From NCBI GenBank assembly GCA_039973685.1, contig JBDWKL010000018.1, positions 55,078 to 119,077 of the forward strand: a DNA stretch of 64,000 bases, in the 5' to 3' direction. Origin of the DNA: Hyphomicrobiales bacterium. GTDB lineage: Bacteria > Pseudomonadota > Alphaproteobacteria > Rhizobiales > JACESI01. The position numbers and the translations under genes are program-made. How positions within the stretch are numbered: the first letter of the stretch is position 1; the number at the start of each line of letters is the position of its first letter. Positions 1 through 9,146 of this stretch are shown here, in pieces. The notes under the pieces are model-generated. The model saw only the letters and a list, made by a program, of their open reading frames with translations, had not been told where the DNA came from and searched no databases.

Positions 1-174
1 GCAGATGCTGACTGGGTGAACAATAAAGGTGAGAAAAGCGATGTAGACGATATGGCAAAGGTCTTCATACGCTTCAGGCACAATCCAGCAAAGCTCGACG
101 CTTTGTTCTTGAACTGTTGTTTGAAGCGGGTGTGCATATTTTTTCCCTGGCCAAAGAATCCGCAATCGTGCTGA
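1..174 (+). CDS. Possible C-terminal end of an unidentified protein (partial)
   Basis: Only the first frame is open from the window edge, for 57 codons to a TGA at 172-174. The other two forward frames close within a few codons. The peptide is charged at first and Cys/Trp-rich at its end. I do not recognise it, and an open frame this short can occur by chance. It would converge on ahcY. Confidence 0.25.
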   Translation, partial: ADADWVNNKGEKSDVDDMAKVFIRFRHNPAKLDALFLNCCLKRVCIFFPWPKNPQSC

Positions 175-270
175 CGAGCCACCCGTTACAAAAGCTCTAC
201 AACCTACAATATTGAACCTAAATCTTACCGAATCGTTACCAAGATACTGTTTGAATGCGCTCAAACAAAA

Positions 271-290
271 GCTCTTTTTTGAAAAAGAGC
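271..290. terminator. Short A/T-rich hairpin downstream of the partial forward frame
   Basis: GCTCTTTTT and AAAAAGAGC form a nine-pair stem with a tiny loop, in the gap between the partial forward frame and ahcY. It may be a weak terminator on either strand. The much stronger hairpin for ahcY lies at 303-330. Confidence 0.35.
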
Positions 291-302
291 TGAAAAATAA
301 AA

Positions 303-330
303 ATCCGCGCGAGATAAATCTCGCGCGGAT
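303..330 (-). terminator. Rho-independent terminator of ahcY
   Basis: ATCCGCGCGAGA and its exact complement form a perfect 12-bp GC-rich stem with a 4-nt loop. On the minus strand it is followed by TTTTTATTTTT. It begins 30 bp past the ahcY stop codon. Confidence 0.9.
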
Positions 331-359
331 ACAACATCTAGTATGCAGTTAAGATGCAA

Positions 360-1763
360 CTAATACTTGTAGTGCTCTGGCTTGTATGGGCCTTGTGGAG
401 AAATGCCAAGATAGTCTGATTGCTCTTTTGAGAGCGTTGTCAATTTTACACCAAGTTTTTCAAGGTGCAGTTCAGCAACCTTCTCATCAAGGTGTTTTGG
501 CAGGATATAAACGTCGTTTTCGTATTTTTTCTCTGCCGCATTCGAATCAGCCCAAAGCTCCATTTGAGCAAGAACTTGGTTCGTGAATGACGCAGACATC
601 ACGAATGACGGGTGGCCTGTTGCATTGCCAAGGTTCACCAAACGACCTTCTGAAAGAAGGATCATACGGTTGCCATCTGGTTTCTCGATCAAATCAACCT
701 GTGGCTTAACATTTGTCCATTTGAAGTTTTTCAAACCAGCAACTTGGATCTCATTATCAAAGTGACCGATGTTACAAACGATCGCCATGTCTTTCATAGC
801 GCGCATGTGGTCAACGGTGATGACGTCTTTGTTGCCTGTTGCTGAAACGAAAACATCAGCGTTTGGCGCTTCGTCTTCCATTGTTACAACTTCATAGCCA
901 TCCATTGCCGCTTGAAGCGCACAGATCGGATCGATCTCAGTTACTTTAACGCGGGCACCAGCACCAAGAAGTGATTGTGCAGAACCTTTACCAACATCAC
1001 CGTAGCCACAAACGATTGCAACTTTACCGGCCATCATTGTGTCTGTACCGCGACGGATCGCGTCAACCAATGATTCACGGCAGCCATAACGGTTATCAAA
1101 TTTTGATTTCGTTACACTGTCGTTCACGTTGATTGCAGGGAAAGGAAGCTCACCCTTTTTCACCAAATCATAAAGACGAAGAACACCTGTTGTTGTTTCT
1201 TCAGAAACACCGCGCAAGCTTGCTTTTACTTTTGAATAGAATGTCGGGTCTTGTGCCTGACGCTTCTTGATTGTCGCGAAGAAGGCTTCTTCTTCTTCGT
1301 TCTCTGGGTTTTCAAGAATGCTTGGATCTGTTTCAGATTTTGAACCGTTGAGGATCAGCATTGTTGCGTCGCCACCATCGTCCAAGATCATGTTTGCATA
1401 ACCGCCATCTGGCCATTCCCAAATACGGTCTGAAAACGCCCAATATTCTTCAAGTGTTTCGCCTTTGAAAGCAAAAACCGGAATGCCTTTAGCAGCAATT
1501 GCAGCAGCAGCGTGGTCTTGTGTTGAGAAAATGTTGCAAGACACCCAACGCACTTCTGCGCCAAGTTCAACCAATGTTTCAATCAACACAGCCGTTTGAA
1601 TAGTCATGTGAAGTGAACCCGCAATGCGCGCGCCCTTCAACGGTTTGCTTTTGCCAAACTCTTCACGCAGAGCCATCAAGCCCGGCATTTCTGTTTCAGC
1701 AATATCCAATTCTGTGCGGCCAAAGTCAGCAAGCCCAATGTCTTTTACGTAATAGTCAGCCAT
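360..1763 (-). CDS. ahcY: Adenosylhomocysteinase (S-adenosyl-L-homocysteine hydrolase)
   Basis: Cytosolic NAD-dependent enzyme that splits S-adenosylhomocysteine into adenosine and homocysteine, removing the product inhibitor of methyltransferases in the activated methyl cycle. The 467-aa product has the family's usual length. The glycine-rich NAD site GYGDVGKG and the C-terminal ending PYKPEHYKY are clear. The frame stays open 29 codons further upstream, but that extension is Phe/Arg-rich and unlike the family; [16 protein letters not shown] is the conserved N-terminus, so I place the start at 1763. A strong terminator follows directly, and the gene is probably monocistronic. Confidence 0.97.
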   Translation of the reverse strand: MADYYVKDIGLADFGRTELDIAETEMPGLMALREEFGKSKPLKGARIAGSLHMTIQTAVLIETLVELGAEVRWVSCNIFSTQDHAAAAIAAKGIPVFAFKGETLEEYWAFSDRIWEWPDGGYANMILDDGGDATMLILNGSKSETDPSILENPENEEEEAFFATIKKRQAQDPTFYSKVKASLRGVSEETTTGVLRLYDLVKKGELPFPAINVNDSVTKSKFDNRYGCRESLVDAIRRGTDTMMAGKVAIVCGYGDVGKGSAQSLLGAGARVKVTEIDPICALQAAMDGYEVVTMEDEAPNADVFVSATGNKDVITVDHMRAMKDMAIVCNIGHFDNEIQVAGLKNFKWTNVKPQVDLIEKPDGNRMILLSEGRLVNLGNATGHPSFVMSASFTNQVLAQMELWADSNAAEKKYENDVYILPKHLDEKVAELHLEKLGVKLTTLSKEQSDYLGISPQGPYKPEHYKY

Positions 1764-1938
1764 TATCGGTGTCCCATAAGCATCATTTTTAAAGAAGAAA
1801 GAAACGACAGAAAACCTGCCGTTCCGACGTATTTGGCGCGTGCATAGCACGGCTTGGGTTAATGAAGCAAGAACACATAAGGAAATCTTTATATGAAGCT
1901 ACAGCCGACTCACAAATTCACCTGCTTGAACACGCAAT

Positions 1939-3540
1939 TTAGCCTGAAAAATCAATCAAACCTTGCTCTTCAAGCATGGCTTTAATCCGCTTCTTTTCGA
2001 TTTTTCCATATCCCGATTTTGGCATCTCACCCCAGATATAAATCGATTTTGGCTGCTTGTAGCGGGCAACCTTATCCATGAGCCAAAGCTTGAACTCTGC
2101 TTCATCAAAGGCTGCTCCTTCATGCAGCGTGATGACAGCAACGCCAACCTCGCCCCAATCAGCATCTGGTACGCCGACGATCGCTGCCTCATCAATGGCT
2201 GGATGCTCTAATATTTTCTCTTCTGCCTCACGTGGATACACATTGGAGCCACCAGAAATATACATATCTGAACGCCGTCCTGTAATGTAGACATACCCCC
2301 GATCATCCACATGACCGAGATCACCTGTCATGAACCAACCATCAAGAAACACTTCGCGGTTTGCCTCATCGTTTTGGTAATAGCCTGCAAAAACGCCCAA
2401 ACCACCGATGCAGATATTGCCCGTGCTATTGGCTGCTAACTGCCCTCCCTTATCATCCAAGATTGCAACATCAATGCCCGTGCGCGGATAACCACATGAA
2501 CCAACAGGCATTTTCTCATCATCGAGGCTGTGATCATCAACAGGTAACACCGTAATACACCCTGTCACTTCACCCAGACCAAAATACTGGACGATGACAT
2601 TACCGAGCTTTGAAAGCGCATGTTTTTGATCTGCGCGATACATGGGCGCACCGGCGTAAATGACATGACGTAGGGATGAGAGATCAAAACGGTCCACCGC
2701 CTCATGCTCCGTCAACCGCTTCACGATTGTTGGCACCGTGAACATATTGGTGACTTTGTGCTTTTCAACCAGCGACCAAACTTCTGTCGGATCAAGCCCG
2801 CTGCCTTGTGTCAAAACTGTTGGCACCGCACGAGCAAGCTGCGGGAAGAAATGTGCGCCTGCCCCATGCGATAAGGGCGCCACGGCCATCGACACATCAC
2901 CCTTACCAAGCCCCGGCATTAAGTCCGCGACATGATTGACGGTTACAAAGGACATTTGCCCGTGGGTGAGCGTTGCAATTTTCGGTTTTCCCGTGGTGCC
3001 TGAGGTGAAGAAAAACCAGCACGGATCGTCGTATTCCACATCAACATCTTGAAACGGTTGATCAAGATGAAGCGCGACCGCCTTATCAAAGGCATCAGCG
3101 CCATCGCCCACAATCACCAAACGATCTTTGCAGCTAGACGCTGTTTGTTGCACCACATCCATATGCTGTGGGTAGGCTGCATGGCCGATGATGGCTCTGG
3201 TTTCCGTTCGAAGCGCCATATCAGCAATATCATCAGGCGAGAGACGGAAATTGGTTGGCACCATCACACAACCCGCCTTCAAGATCGCGACCATGCTTTC
3301 AAGATATTCAGGGCAATTAGGAGAATGGATCATAACGCGGTCACCGCGCACCAAGCCAAGCGCTTGTAATTGCGAGGCAATTGCATTTGCGCGGGCGTTA
3401 AATTCTGCCCAGCTTCGCACCTCATCACCCCAAATAATGGCGGCATCATTGGCAACACGCTTTGCTGCCTGCGTTGCGAAACTTCCAAGGTTTAAAACGC
3501 GGTTTGATGCGCGCTTGATTGATAATCGCGGTTCTGCCAA
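1939..3540 (-). CDS. Acyl-CoA synthetase (AMP-forming, ANL superfamily)
   Basis: Adenylate-forming ligase that activates a carboxylic acid, probably a fatty or aromatic acid, to its CoA thioester using ATP. The 533-aa product has the core motif FFFTSGTTGKPK (about residue 175), the GWFMTGDLG motif and the hinge motif ITGRRSDMYISGG. A C-terminal catalytic lysine lies in the region SGYGKIEKK. The start codon is TTG, 4 nt after a strong GGGGGAG ribosome site. The substrate cannot be read from sequence. It runs in the same direction as ahcY, with a 175-bp gap. Confidence 0.9.
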   Translation of the reverse strand: MAEPRLSIKRASNRVLNLGSFATQAAKRVANDAAIIWGDEVRSWAEFNARANAIASQLQALGLVRGDRVMIHSPNCPEYLESMVAILKAGCVMVPTNFRLSPDDIADMALRTETRAIIGHAAYPQHMDVVQQTASSCKDRLVIVGDGADAFDKAVALHLDQPFQDVDVEYDDPCWFFFTSGTTGKPKIATLTHGQMSFVTVNHVADLMPGLGKGDVSMAVAPLSHGAGAHFFPQLARAVPTVLTQGSGLDPTEVWSLVEKHKVTNMFTVPTIVKRLTEHEAVDRFDLSSLRHVIYAGAPMYRADQKHALSKLGNVIVQYFGLGEVTGCITVLPVDDHSLDDEKMPVGSCGYPRTGIDVAILDDKGGQLAANSTGNICIGGLGVFAGYYQNDEANREVFLDGWFMTGDLGHVDDRGYVYITGRRSDMYISGGSNVYPREAEEKILEHPAIDEAAIVGVPDADWGEVGVAVITLHEGAAFDEAEFKLWLMDKVARYKQPKSIYIWGEMPKSGYGKIEKKRIKAMLEEQGLIDFSG

Positions 3541-3609
3541 ATTCTCCCCCTAGGCTTTATCCAAACCATTCATATTGAATAGAATTAGCCGCCAAATGGA
3601 AAGACTGAA

Positions 3610-4341
3610 ATGCGAATTATCGTCGTAAGCATCCTCTTGAAACTCGCCCTCATAATAACGGCTCATGCTGGTGATTTTGCTTATGAACAGGTGATCGGAT
3701 TTTCAAAAGATGGCCGCTATTTCGGATTTGAAGAATATGGCGTTCAAGACGGCTCCGGTTTCCCCTATTCCAACCTCTACATTATCGACCTTGAAACAGA
3801 CACTTTTGCGCCTTCAACGCCTGTGCGTCTGCTGAAAAAGAGTGAAAATGCCTCGCTTGCCTCTGTCCGCTGGGAAGTGAAAAGCAAAGCAAAAAGTATT
3901 TTGAGAAAATATAAGCTGAACCATCCGGCTGTGGTGGCCTATGCACGCGGTCTTGGAGATTTCGCTGATAGTAGCGAAGGGCTATCTGCCCCCATCACAT
4001 CGCGCGTGGTTTTGCCGAGTAATACCGACCCAACCGAAGGTAAAGGCAATTATTTCGATCTGATTTTGAAACACATTCCAGTGCCCAGTGCTGGCAAGTG
4101 TCCAATTGATACAATTGGCTTCCAAATGGAGAAAATTGATCCAAACGGCAAACGTCGTTTTGTGCACCGTGATGAGAAAATCTTTCTGTCACGCGGCTGC
4201 CCGCTGAAATACCGTTTGTCGCGAATTTACCTGCCCGCCAACCGTTCTGGCGATTTTGCTGCAGCCCTCATCAGCGTTTTCCAACTTGGTTTTGAAGGCC
4301 CAGACCGCCGCTTCGTGGTTTTCCCAGTATCTTTGCGATAA
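3610..4341 (+). CDS. Predicted secreted protein, DUF2259 family
   Basis: A 243-aa protein with an N-terminal signal peptide (hydrophobic residues 3-17, cleavage probably after AHA). The mature part begins GDFAYEQVIGFSKDGRYFGFEEYG, a pattern I associate with DUF2259/COG5497 proteins of alphaproteobacteria. Two cysteines in the C-terminal half (about 162 and 199) could form a periplasmic disulfide. No biochemical role is known to me. It is divergent from the acyl-CoA synthetase; the heat-shock promoter of the next gene begins 9 bp after its stop. Confidence 0.75.
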   Translation: MRIIVVSILLKLALIITAHAGDFAYEQVIGFSKDGRYFGFEEYGVQDGSGFPYSNLYIIDLETDTFAPSTPVRLLKKSENASLASVRWEVKSKAKSILRKYKLNHPAVVAYARGLGDFADSSEGLSAPITSRVVLPSNTDPTEGKGNYFDLILKHIPVPSAGKCPIDTIGFQMEKIDPNGKRRFVHRDEKIFLSRGCPLKYRLSRIYLPANRSGDFAAALISVFQLGFEGPDRRFVVFPVSLR

Positions 4342-4349
4342 ACCAATCG

Positions 4350-4381
4350 CCCTTGAAACCGCGCTCAAATCTACCCATATT
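4350..4381 (+). promoter_or_regulatory. RpoH (sigma-32)-type heat-shock promoter of hsp20
   Basis: CCCTTGAAA at 4350-4358, a 15-nt spacer and CCCATATT at 4374-4381 fit the CTTGAA / CCCATnT pattern of alphaproteobacterial RpoH promoters. It lies 76-107 bp upstream of the small heat-shock gene and immediately after the previous stop codon, so hsp20 has its own promoter. Confidence 0.75.
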
Positions 4382-4392
4382 TTAAAAGAACA

Positions 4393-4442
4393 GAGACGCC
4401 CAATTGGGGTCTCACCTTATGCTGCTTGTGTGACAAGGGCAT
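4393..4442 (+). promoter_or_regulatory. Two hairpins in the hsp20 5' leader (possible RNA thermometer)
   Basis: Hairpin 1 (4393-4413) pairs GAGAC with GTCTC and CCCAA with TTGGG, with one bulged G. Hairpin 2 (4419-4442) pairs ATGC with GCAT and CTTGT with ACAAG around a 3-nt loop, and ends two bases before the ribosome site GAAAGGA. ROSE-type thermometers are common ahead of rhizobial hsp20 genes. Here the ribosome site itself is not inside the stem I see, so thermosensing is inferred. Confidence 0.4.
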
Positions 4443-4456
4443 TGAAAGGACCGATT

Positions 4457-4897
4457 ATGACACGCAATGCGCCACCGCGCGGGCCGTATTTCTCAAATCC
4501 ATTGCTTCTCGGGTTTGATGAAATTGAGCGCTTGTTAGACCAAGTTTCCAAAGGTGGAAATGAGGGCTACCCCCCTTATAATATTGAACAAATTGCCAAT
4601 GACGAAGGCGTCATCAAACTTCGCATCACATTGGCTGTTGCAGGCTTCAATGATGATGATTTGGATATTACCGTTGAAGACAAGCAACTGGTGATAAAGG
4701 GCAAACAGACTGATGACCCAACCCGCACGTACCTTCACAGAGGCATCGCGGCGAGGCAGTTTGTGCGCACCTTCGTGCTTGCAGATGGCATGGAAGTAGG
4801 GGCTGCAAATTTGGCCAGCGGTTTACTTTCTGTAGACCTAACCCGCACACAACCTGAGCGTCTTATAAAAAAGATTAAGATTTTACAGGCAGACTAA
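4457..4897 (+). CDS. Small heat-shock protein, Hsp20 / alpha-crystallin family
   Basis: ATP-independent holdase that binds unfolding proteins in large cytosolic oligomers. The 146-aa product has a short N-terminal arm (MTRNAPPRGPYFSNPLLLGFDEI), then an alpha-crystallin domain (about 35-130) containing YLHRGIAARQFVRTFVLADGM and the closing strand GLLSVDLTR. The start was chosen because GAAAGGA sits 6 nt upstream of ATG 4457 and the protein begins as rhizobial class A Hsp20 proteins do; the longer open frame overlaps the previous gene. An RpoH-type promoter and leader hairpins lie upstream. Confidence 0.93.
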   Translation: MTRNAPPRGPYFSNPLLLGFDEIERLLDQVSKGGNEGYPPYNIEQIANDEGVIKLRITLAVAGFNDDDLDITVEDKQLVIKGKQTDDPTRTYLHRGIAARQFVRTFVLADGMEVGAANLASGLLSVDLTRTQPERLIKKIKILQAD

Positions 4898-4991
4898 GGT
4901 CAGGATCGAGAAAAAAGCTGAAGCCATTAACTCAGAATCTGATAGAATTGATTCGTGTGGCGTTAGCGCTCTGACCAAAAGGAAGGTAAAC

Positions 4992-5258
4992 ATGACCGAC
5001 TTTATTGGAACCAAAACCCAAGACGCCTTTACGAAGGAAGACCTTCGTCATTTTGGTGAGGAGGCTTTTGCCTATATTCGTGAACTTTCACCAGAAGATT
5101 TCGAAGTCTTATATCCTGGCATGCTGGACGGCGAAGTCCCTTACACGCTCTATGCCTTGTTGGGCGCAGACGGCGAACCATTGATGATTTCGGATGATCG
5201 CTCAATCGCTGAAGCGAATGCCGATGAATATGATTTGGAAATGGTGAGCCTGCATTAA
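4992..5258 (+). CDS. DUF1150 family protein
   Basis: An acidic 88-aa protein with the DUF1150 pattern (FAYIRELSPEDFEVLYPG, then YTLYALLGADGEPLMISDD), found next to hsp20 in many Rhizobiales. AAGGAAGG precedes the ATG. The function is not known to me. The constant pairing with hsp20 suggests a stress-linked role, which is inference from neighbourhood only. It converges on ptsN with a 33-bp gap. Confidence 0.85.
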   Translation: MTDFIGTKTQDAFTKEDLRHFGEEAFAYIRELSPEDFEVLYPGMLDGEVPYTLYALLGADGEPLMISDDRSIAEANADEYDLEMVSLH

Positions 5259-5291
5259 GCCCGTCCAAAAGCATTTATTCGACAACGCCTG

Positions 5292-5756
5292 TTAAGCCGC
5301 TTCTTGATTAGGCGGTGTAAGAAGCACGGAATAAAGTGCTTCAGGGTCCGCTGTCGCCCGAATTTTATTGACCATATCACCATCACGTAAAACGCGAGCA
5401 ATTTTAGCAAGCGCCTTGAGATGATCTGCGCCCGCACCTTCTGGTGCTAGCAACAAGAAAATGATGTCGACCGGTTGGTCATCCATAGCATCAAAGCTAA
5501 TTGGACGCTCCAACCGCGCCATAACACCATAAATCTTATCAAGGCTTGGCAATTTGCCGTGTGGTATCGCAATGCCTGAGCCAACGCCTGTGGAACCAAG
5601 ACGCTCTCTTTGCAACAAAGTTTCAAAGATTTCGCGCTCGTTTAACCCAGTGATTTCGGCTGCTTTTTCCGAAATACACTGAATAGCCTGCTTCTTGCTC
5701 GACACTTTAAGTGTCGGCAAAATAGCATTCTCATTGAGCAACTCAGATAAGTCCAT
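5292..5756 (-). CDS. ptsN: Nitrogen-PTS enzyme IIA (EIIA-Ntr)
   Basis: Phosphate acceptor of the regulatory nitrogen PTS (EINtr-NPr-EIIANtr), which signals through protein contacts and does not transport sugar. The 154-aa product is a full PTS EIIA type-2 domain. The phosphorylated histidine is His66 in GSGIAIPHGK. It is last in the block lptC-lptA-lptB-rpoN-hpf-ptsN, all on the minus strand, an order conserved in Rhizobiales, with 76 bp separating it from hpf. Co-location with rpoN ties it to nitrogen and carbon signalling. Confidence 0.96.
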   Translation of the reverse strand: MDLSELLNENAILPTLKVSSKKQAIQCISEKAAEITGLNEREIFETLLQRERLGSTGVGSGIAIPHGKLPSLDKIYGVMARLERPISFDAMDDQPVDIIFLLLAPEGAGADHLKALAKIARVLRDGDMVNKIRATADPEALYSVLLTPPNQEAA

Positions 5757-5832
5757 TGTGCCACCTTCAATAAGACCATAAAGGAGCCATCGCGAAATTA
5801 ATTACGACAGTTACAGGTCTACTAATTCTTGT

Positions 5833-6402
5833 CTAACTTTGTGATGGGTCAATCCAACCGATGTTTCCATCGGGGCGCTTATGCAGCACATTGATTTCCC
5901 CGCTATCAGGATTTCGAAATACATACACATCTTGATTGCCTAAGTCCATTGCCATTACTGCAGTGCTGACAGTCATTGTGAGAATAGCCGTCTCATTTTC
6001 TGCAATAATCGCTGGTGCAGCATTGTCATCATCGATATTTGCTTCATCATCTGTGGGACCTGCCAGAATATAAGCTGGTGCAAGTTGGCTTTTTTGGTTT
6101 GCTGCAGCCCGGTGATCTTTGAGTTTTCTCTTATAGCGCCTTAGACGTTTTTCAATCCGTTCGGCTGCTTTGTCGAAAGCTGGGTGTGCATCTTGGGCGG
6201 AACCAGTGGCAACAAGATCAATGCCTGTATCAAGATGAACTTTACACTCAACCTTGAACATAGACCCTTCTTTTTCAACGATTACATGGCCTGTATACCC
6301 GCCATCAAAATACTTACTTACTGCTGCATCGATCTGGTCTGTAATGTTAGTTCGGAGTGCTTCACCAACATCTAAATTTTTTCCGGATACACGTAAGCTC
6401 AT
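5833..6402 (-). CDS. hpf: Ribosome hibernation promoting factor, long form
   Basis: Binds the 30S decoding region and dimerises ribosomes into inactive 100S particles in starved cells. The 189-aa product has the N-terminal S30AE fold (residues 1-105, with the basic run EKRLRRYKRKLKDH) and a C-terminal dimerisation domain ending VYVFRNPDSGEINVLHKRPD. This is the long HPF typical of alphaproteobacteria, not short E. coli Hpf. A 189-bp gap to rpoN may hold its own promoter; I saw no clear consensus. Confidence 0.95.
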   Translation of the reverse strand: MSLRVSGKNLDVGEALRTNITDQIDAAVSKYFDGGYTGHVIVEKEGSMFKVECKVHLDTGIDLVATGSAQDAHPAFDKAAERIEKRLRRYKRKLKDHRAAANQKSQLAPAYILAGPTDDEANIDDDNAAPAIIAENETAILTMTVSTAVMAMDLGNQDVYVFRNPDSGEINVLHKRPDGNIGWIDPSQS

Positions 6403-6591
6403 ATTATCATTCCTTTTTTGCTATTGGCGCCCAACTAGCAAAGCAGCAAGAACGGCGCTTCGAACTTTAGTCTAACCTCTTCAAACAAGGTCGTCAGCAC
6501 TTTTAGGAAAAAAATCGAAATTGATTGAATTATTGTCTAACAAACTGTTGATCAAGCAAGATGCCCACAATTTTTTACTAGTGAAAAAATG

Positions 6592-8145
6592 CTATTTTGT
6601 AGCAAGAAGCGCTTTTTTCTCACGGCGGCGCTGTACCGAAGATGGAATGCGCATGGCTTCGCGATATTTTGCAACAGTGCGTCTGGCAATATCGACACCA
6701 CCGTCTTTCAGCATTTTTACAAGCGTATCGTCTGAGAGAATTTTCTTCACGTCCTCTGCATCAATAAGTGTCCGTATTTTGTGACGAACAGCCTCGGCTG
6801 AATGCGATTCCCCGCCTTCTGAGGATGCAATCGCGGCTGTGAAGAAATATTTTAGTTCAAAAATACCACGCGGCGTTACGATAAATTTATTGGAGGTTAC
6901 GCGGCTAACAGTCGATTCGTGCATTTCAATCGCGTCAGCCACGGTTTTAAGATTGAGCGGACGGAGATATTCGACTCCTCTCGTCAAAAACGCATCTTGT
7001 TGACGAACAATCTCGGTTGCCACCTTCAAAATTGTTTTTGCCCGCTGATCGAGGCTTTTAACCAACCAATTGGCCGTTTGCAGACAATCTGTAAGATAGG
7101 CTTTTTCTGTCTCATTATTGGCTGTTTTAACAACGGTTGCATAATAGGTTTGATCAACCAAAACCCGAGGCAAAGCTTCAACGTTAAGCTCAATCGCCCA
7201 GCTTCCATCAGGACGTGCTTGAACGGTTACATCAGGGATAATCGCTTGGGCCAGAACATCTTCAAATGCCTCACCCGGTTTCGGGTCCAAGGCCTTGATC
7301 TCTTTCACCATGTCAAACAGATCATCCTGATCGACACCGCAAAGTTCTTTAAGTGCTGCAAAGTCACGTTTAGCTAAAAGTTCGAGATTGTCGAGCAAAG
7401 CTGCAATTGCAGGGTCATAGCGGTTTTTGTCTTTGAGCTGAAGGGCTAAGCACTCTGTCAAATTGCGCGCGCATATCCCTGGCGGATCAAGAGTTTGAAG
7501 CGCTTCTAGCGTCTCTTCAACAAGACTATTTGCAGCACCGAGGCTTTCAGCAATCTCTTCTAAATCACCACGCATGTAGCCAGCTTGATCAATGCTATCA
7601 ATGAGCGTTCGCGCAATCAGCATTTGAGCTGGATCGGTAATAATATGGCCCAGTTGAGACATCAAATGATCAACTAAGTTCACCTCTTCAGCAACAAAAG
7701 CCTCAAGGTTATAATCATCGTCGCCGCCTGAACGCACGGTCGAATTGATTTGATGTGTATCGCGGCCCGTAACAGTCGAAGCTTCTATACCAGCGCTACC
7801 GGAATCTTCAGGAAAGACGTTTTCTGCGTCGGTATCAAAACTTGCTGCAATTTCTTGCGGATTAGTTTCTAGCGCCCCGTCAATCCATTCATTTTCATTG
7901 GATAAGGCCGCACTATCGCCTGTTTCGGCTCTGACTTCTGTTGCGTTGTCAGTGTTATTTTCTGAGCGCGTTCCATCACTGAACTCATCTTCGCGATGAA
8001 GCAATGGATTTTGCTCAAGCTCACCTTCAACATAAGAAGCCAAGTCAAGACTAGACAGCTGAAGCAATTTGATTGCCTGCATAAGCTGTGGCGTCATCAC
8101 AAGGGATTGTGACTGCCTAAATTCTAATCTTGGGGCGAGTGCCAT
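6592..8145 (-). CDS. rpoN: RNA polymerase sigma-54 factor
   Basis: Alternative sigma factor for enhancer-dependent promoters of the GG-N10-GC type. The 517-aa product has the activator-interacting N-terminus rich in Gln and Leu (SLVMTPQLMQAIKLLQLS), an acidic low-complexity region II (about 50-140), the core-binding and HTH region, and the RpoN box ARRTVAKYREA near residue 490. The C-terminus ends within 20 residues of the box, as usual. It lies between lptB (117-bp gap) and hpf. Confidence 0.97.
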   Translation of the reverse strand: MALAPRLEFRQSQSLVMTPQLMQAIKLLQLSSLDLASYVEGELEQNPLLHREDEFSDGTRSENNTDNATEVRAETGDSAALSNENEWIDGALETNPQEIAASFDTDAENVFPEDSGSAGIEASTVTGRDTHQINSTVRSGGDDDYNLEAFVAEEVNLVDHLMSQLGHIITDPAQMLIARTLIDSIDQAGYMRGDLEEIAESLGAANSLVEETLEALQTLDPPGICARNLTECLALQLKDKNRYDPAIAALLDNLELLAKRDFAALKELCGVDQDDLFDMVKEIKALDPKPGEAFEDVLAQAIIPDVTVQARPDGSWAIELNVEALPRVLVDQTYYATVVKTANNETEKAYLTDCLQTANWLVKSLDQRAKTILKVATEIVRQQDAFLTRGVEYLRPLNLKTVADAIEMHESTVSRVTSNKFIVTPRGIFELKYFFTAAIASSEGGESHSAEAVRHKIRTLIDAEDVKKILSDDTLVKMLKDGGVDIARRTVAKYREAMRIPSSVQRRREKKALLATK

Positions 8146-8262
8146 CGTGTACTCGTGCCTTTTGGATCAACTATATTCGCTATCAAACCAAAACTGGTCC
8201 GACTCTTGCTTAACCCTTAAAGCATAAATCCGATTAAAGTGTAAATGGAGAGAAAAACTCTG

Positions 8263-9057
8263 TTAGAGAGTGAACTGATCACCAAGATAGAGACGACGCA
8301 CATCAGGATTTGCAATAATCGTTTCAGGCGTTCCTTGGGTCAAAACTTGCCCAGAGTGGATAATATACGCACGATCAATCACGCCTAAAGTCTCACGGAC
8401 ATTGTGATCGGTAATCAAAACGCCGATACCACGACGGGTCAAATGCTTGACCAGCACCTGAATATCACCAACCGCGATTGGATCAATACCAGCAAAAGGT
8501 TCATCCAACAGCACAAAATTAGGTCTGCTTGCAAGCGTGCGGGCGATCTCGCAACGACGACGTTCACCACCCGATAGGGCGATTGACGGTGATTTGCGCA
8601 AATGCTCGATACCAAACTCGTGCAGAAGATTTTCGAGATCTTCTTTGCGGCGCTTTTTATCAGGTTCAACAACTTCCAATACGGCTTTGATGTTGTTTTC
8701 AACGCTCAAACCACGAAAAATCGACGCTTCTTGCGGCAAATATCCAATACCGAGGCGCGCACGGCGATACATTGGCAGGGGAGAAATATCATGGCGATCA
8801 AGGTAGATTTGCCCTTCATCAGCACGCACCAACCCAGTGATCATGTAAAATGTCGTGGTTTTACCTGCACCATTTGGCCCTAAAAGACCAACAGCTTCAC
8901 CGCGCCCAATCGCGAGACTGGCACCGTCAACAACGGTACGGCCATTGTAACTCTTTTTAATGTTTTTTGCGATCAACCATCCGCGCCCCGTGTTGTCACG
9001 CAAGGGTGCAGTTTCCTCTGGAGGCGGCAAAGTGGAGGGATCAGTGGGTTGATTCAT
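8263..9057 (-). CDS. lptB: LPS export ABC transporter ATP-binding protein
   Basis: ATPase of the LptB2FGC complex that pulls lipopolysaccharide from the inner membrane toward the outer membrane. The 264-aa product has Walker A GPNGAGKT, the Q-loop region GYLPQEASIFR, signature LSGGERRRCEIAR, Walker B FVLLDEPFAGID and the switch His in ITDHNVRE. The first 24 residues are a Pro/Glu/Thr-rich extension. lptA and lptC are directly upstream on the same strand; lptF and lptG are not in the window. Confidence 0.97.
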   Translation of the reverse strand: MNQPTDPSTLPPPEETAPLRDNTGRGWLIAKNIKKSYNGRTVVDGASLAIGRGEAVGLLGPNGAGKTTTFYMITGLVRADEGQIYLDRHDISPLPMYRRARLGIGYLPQEASIFRGLSVENNIKAVLEVVEPDKKRRKEDLENLLHEFGIEHLRKSPSIALSGGERRRCEIARTLASRPNFVLLDEPFAGIDPIAVGDIQVLVKHLTRRGIGVLITDHNVRETLGVIDRAYIIHSGQVLTQGTPETIIANPDVRRLYLGDQFTL

Positions 9058-9146
9058 ACTGCTCTATTTAGCTGGTTTAACGCATTTTGTCAGAAAATTT
9101 TTGAATAAAGTACCATCTTCACTTTGATACTTATTGGGAATATTCC

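Noticed and set aside
1764..1938. Possible SAH or SAM riboswitch before ahcY
   Set aside because: I looked for a conserved aptamer on the minus strand but found no convincing core pairing, so I do not call one.
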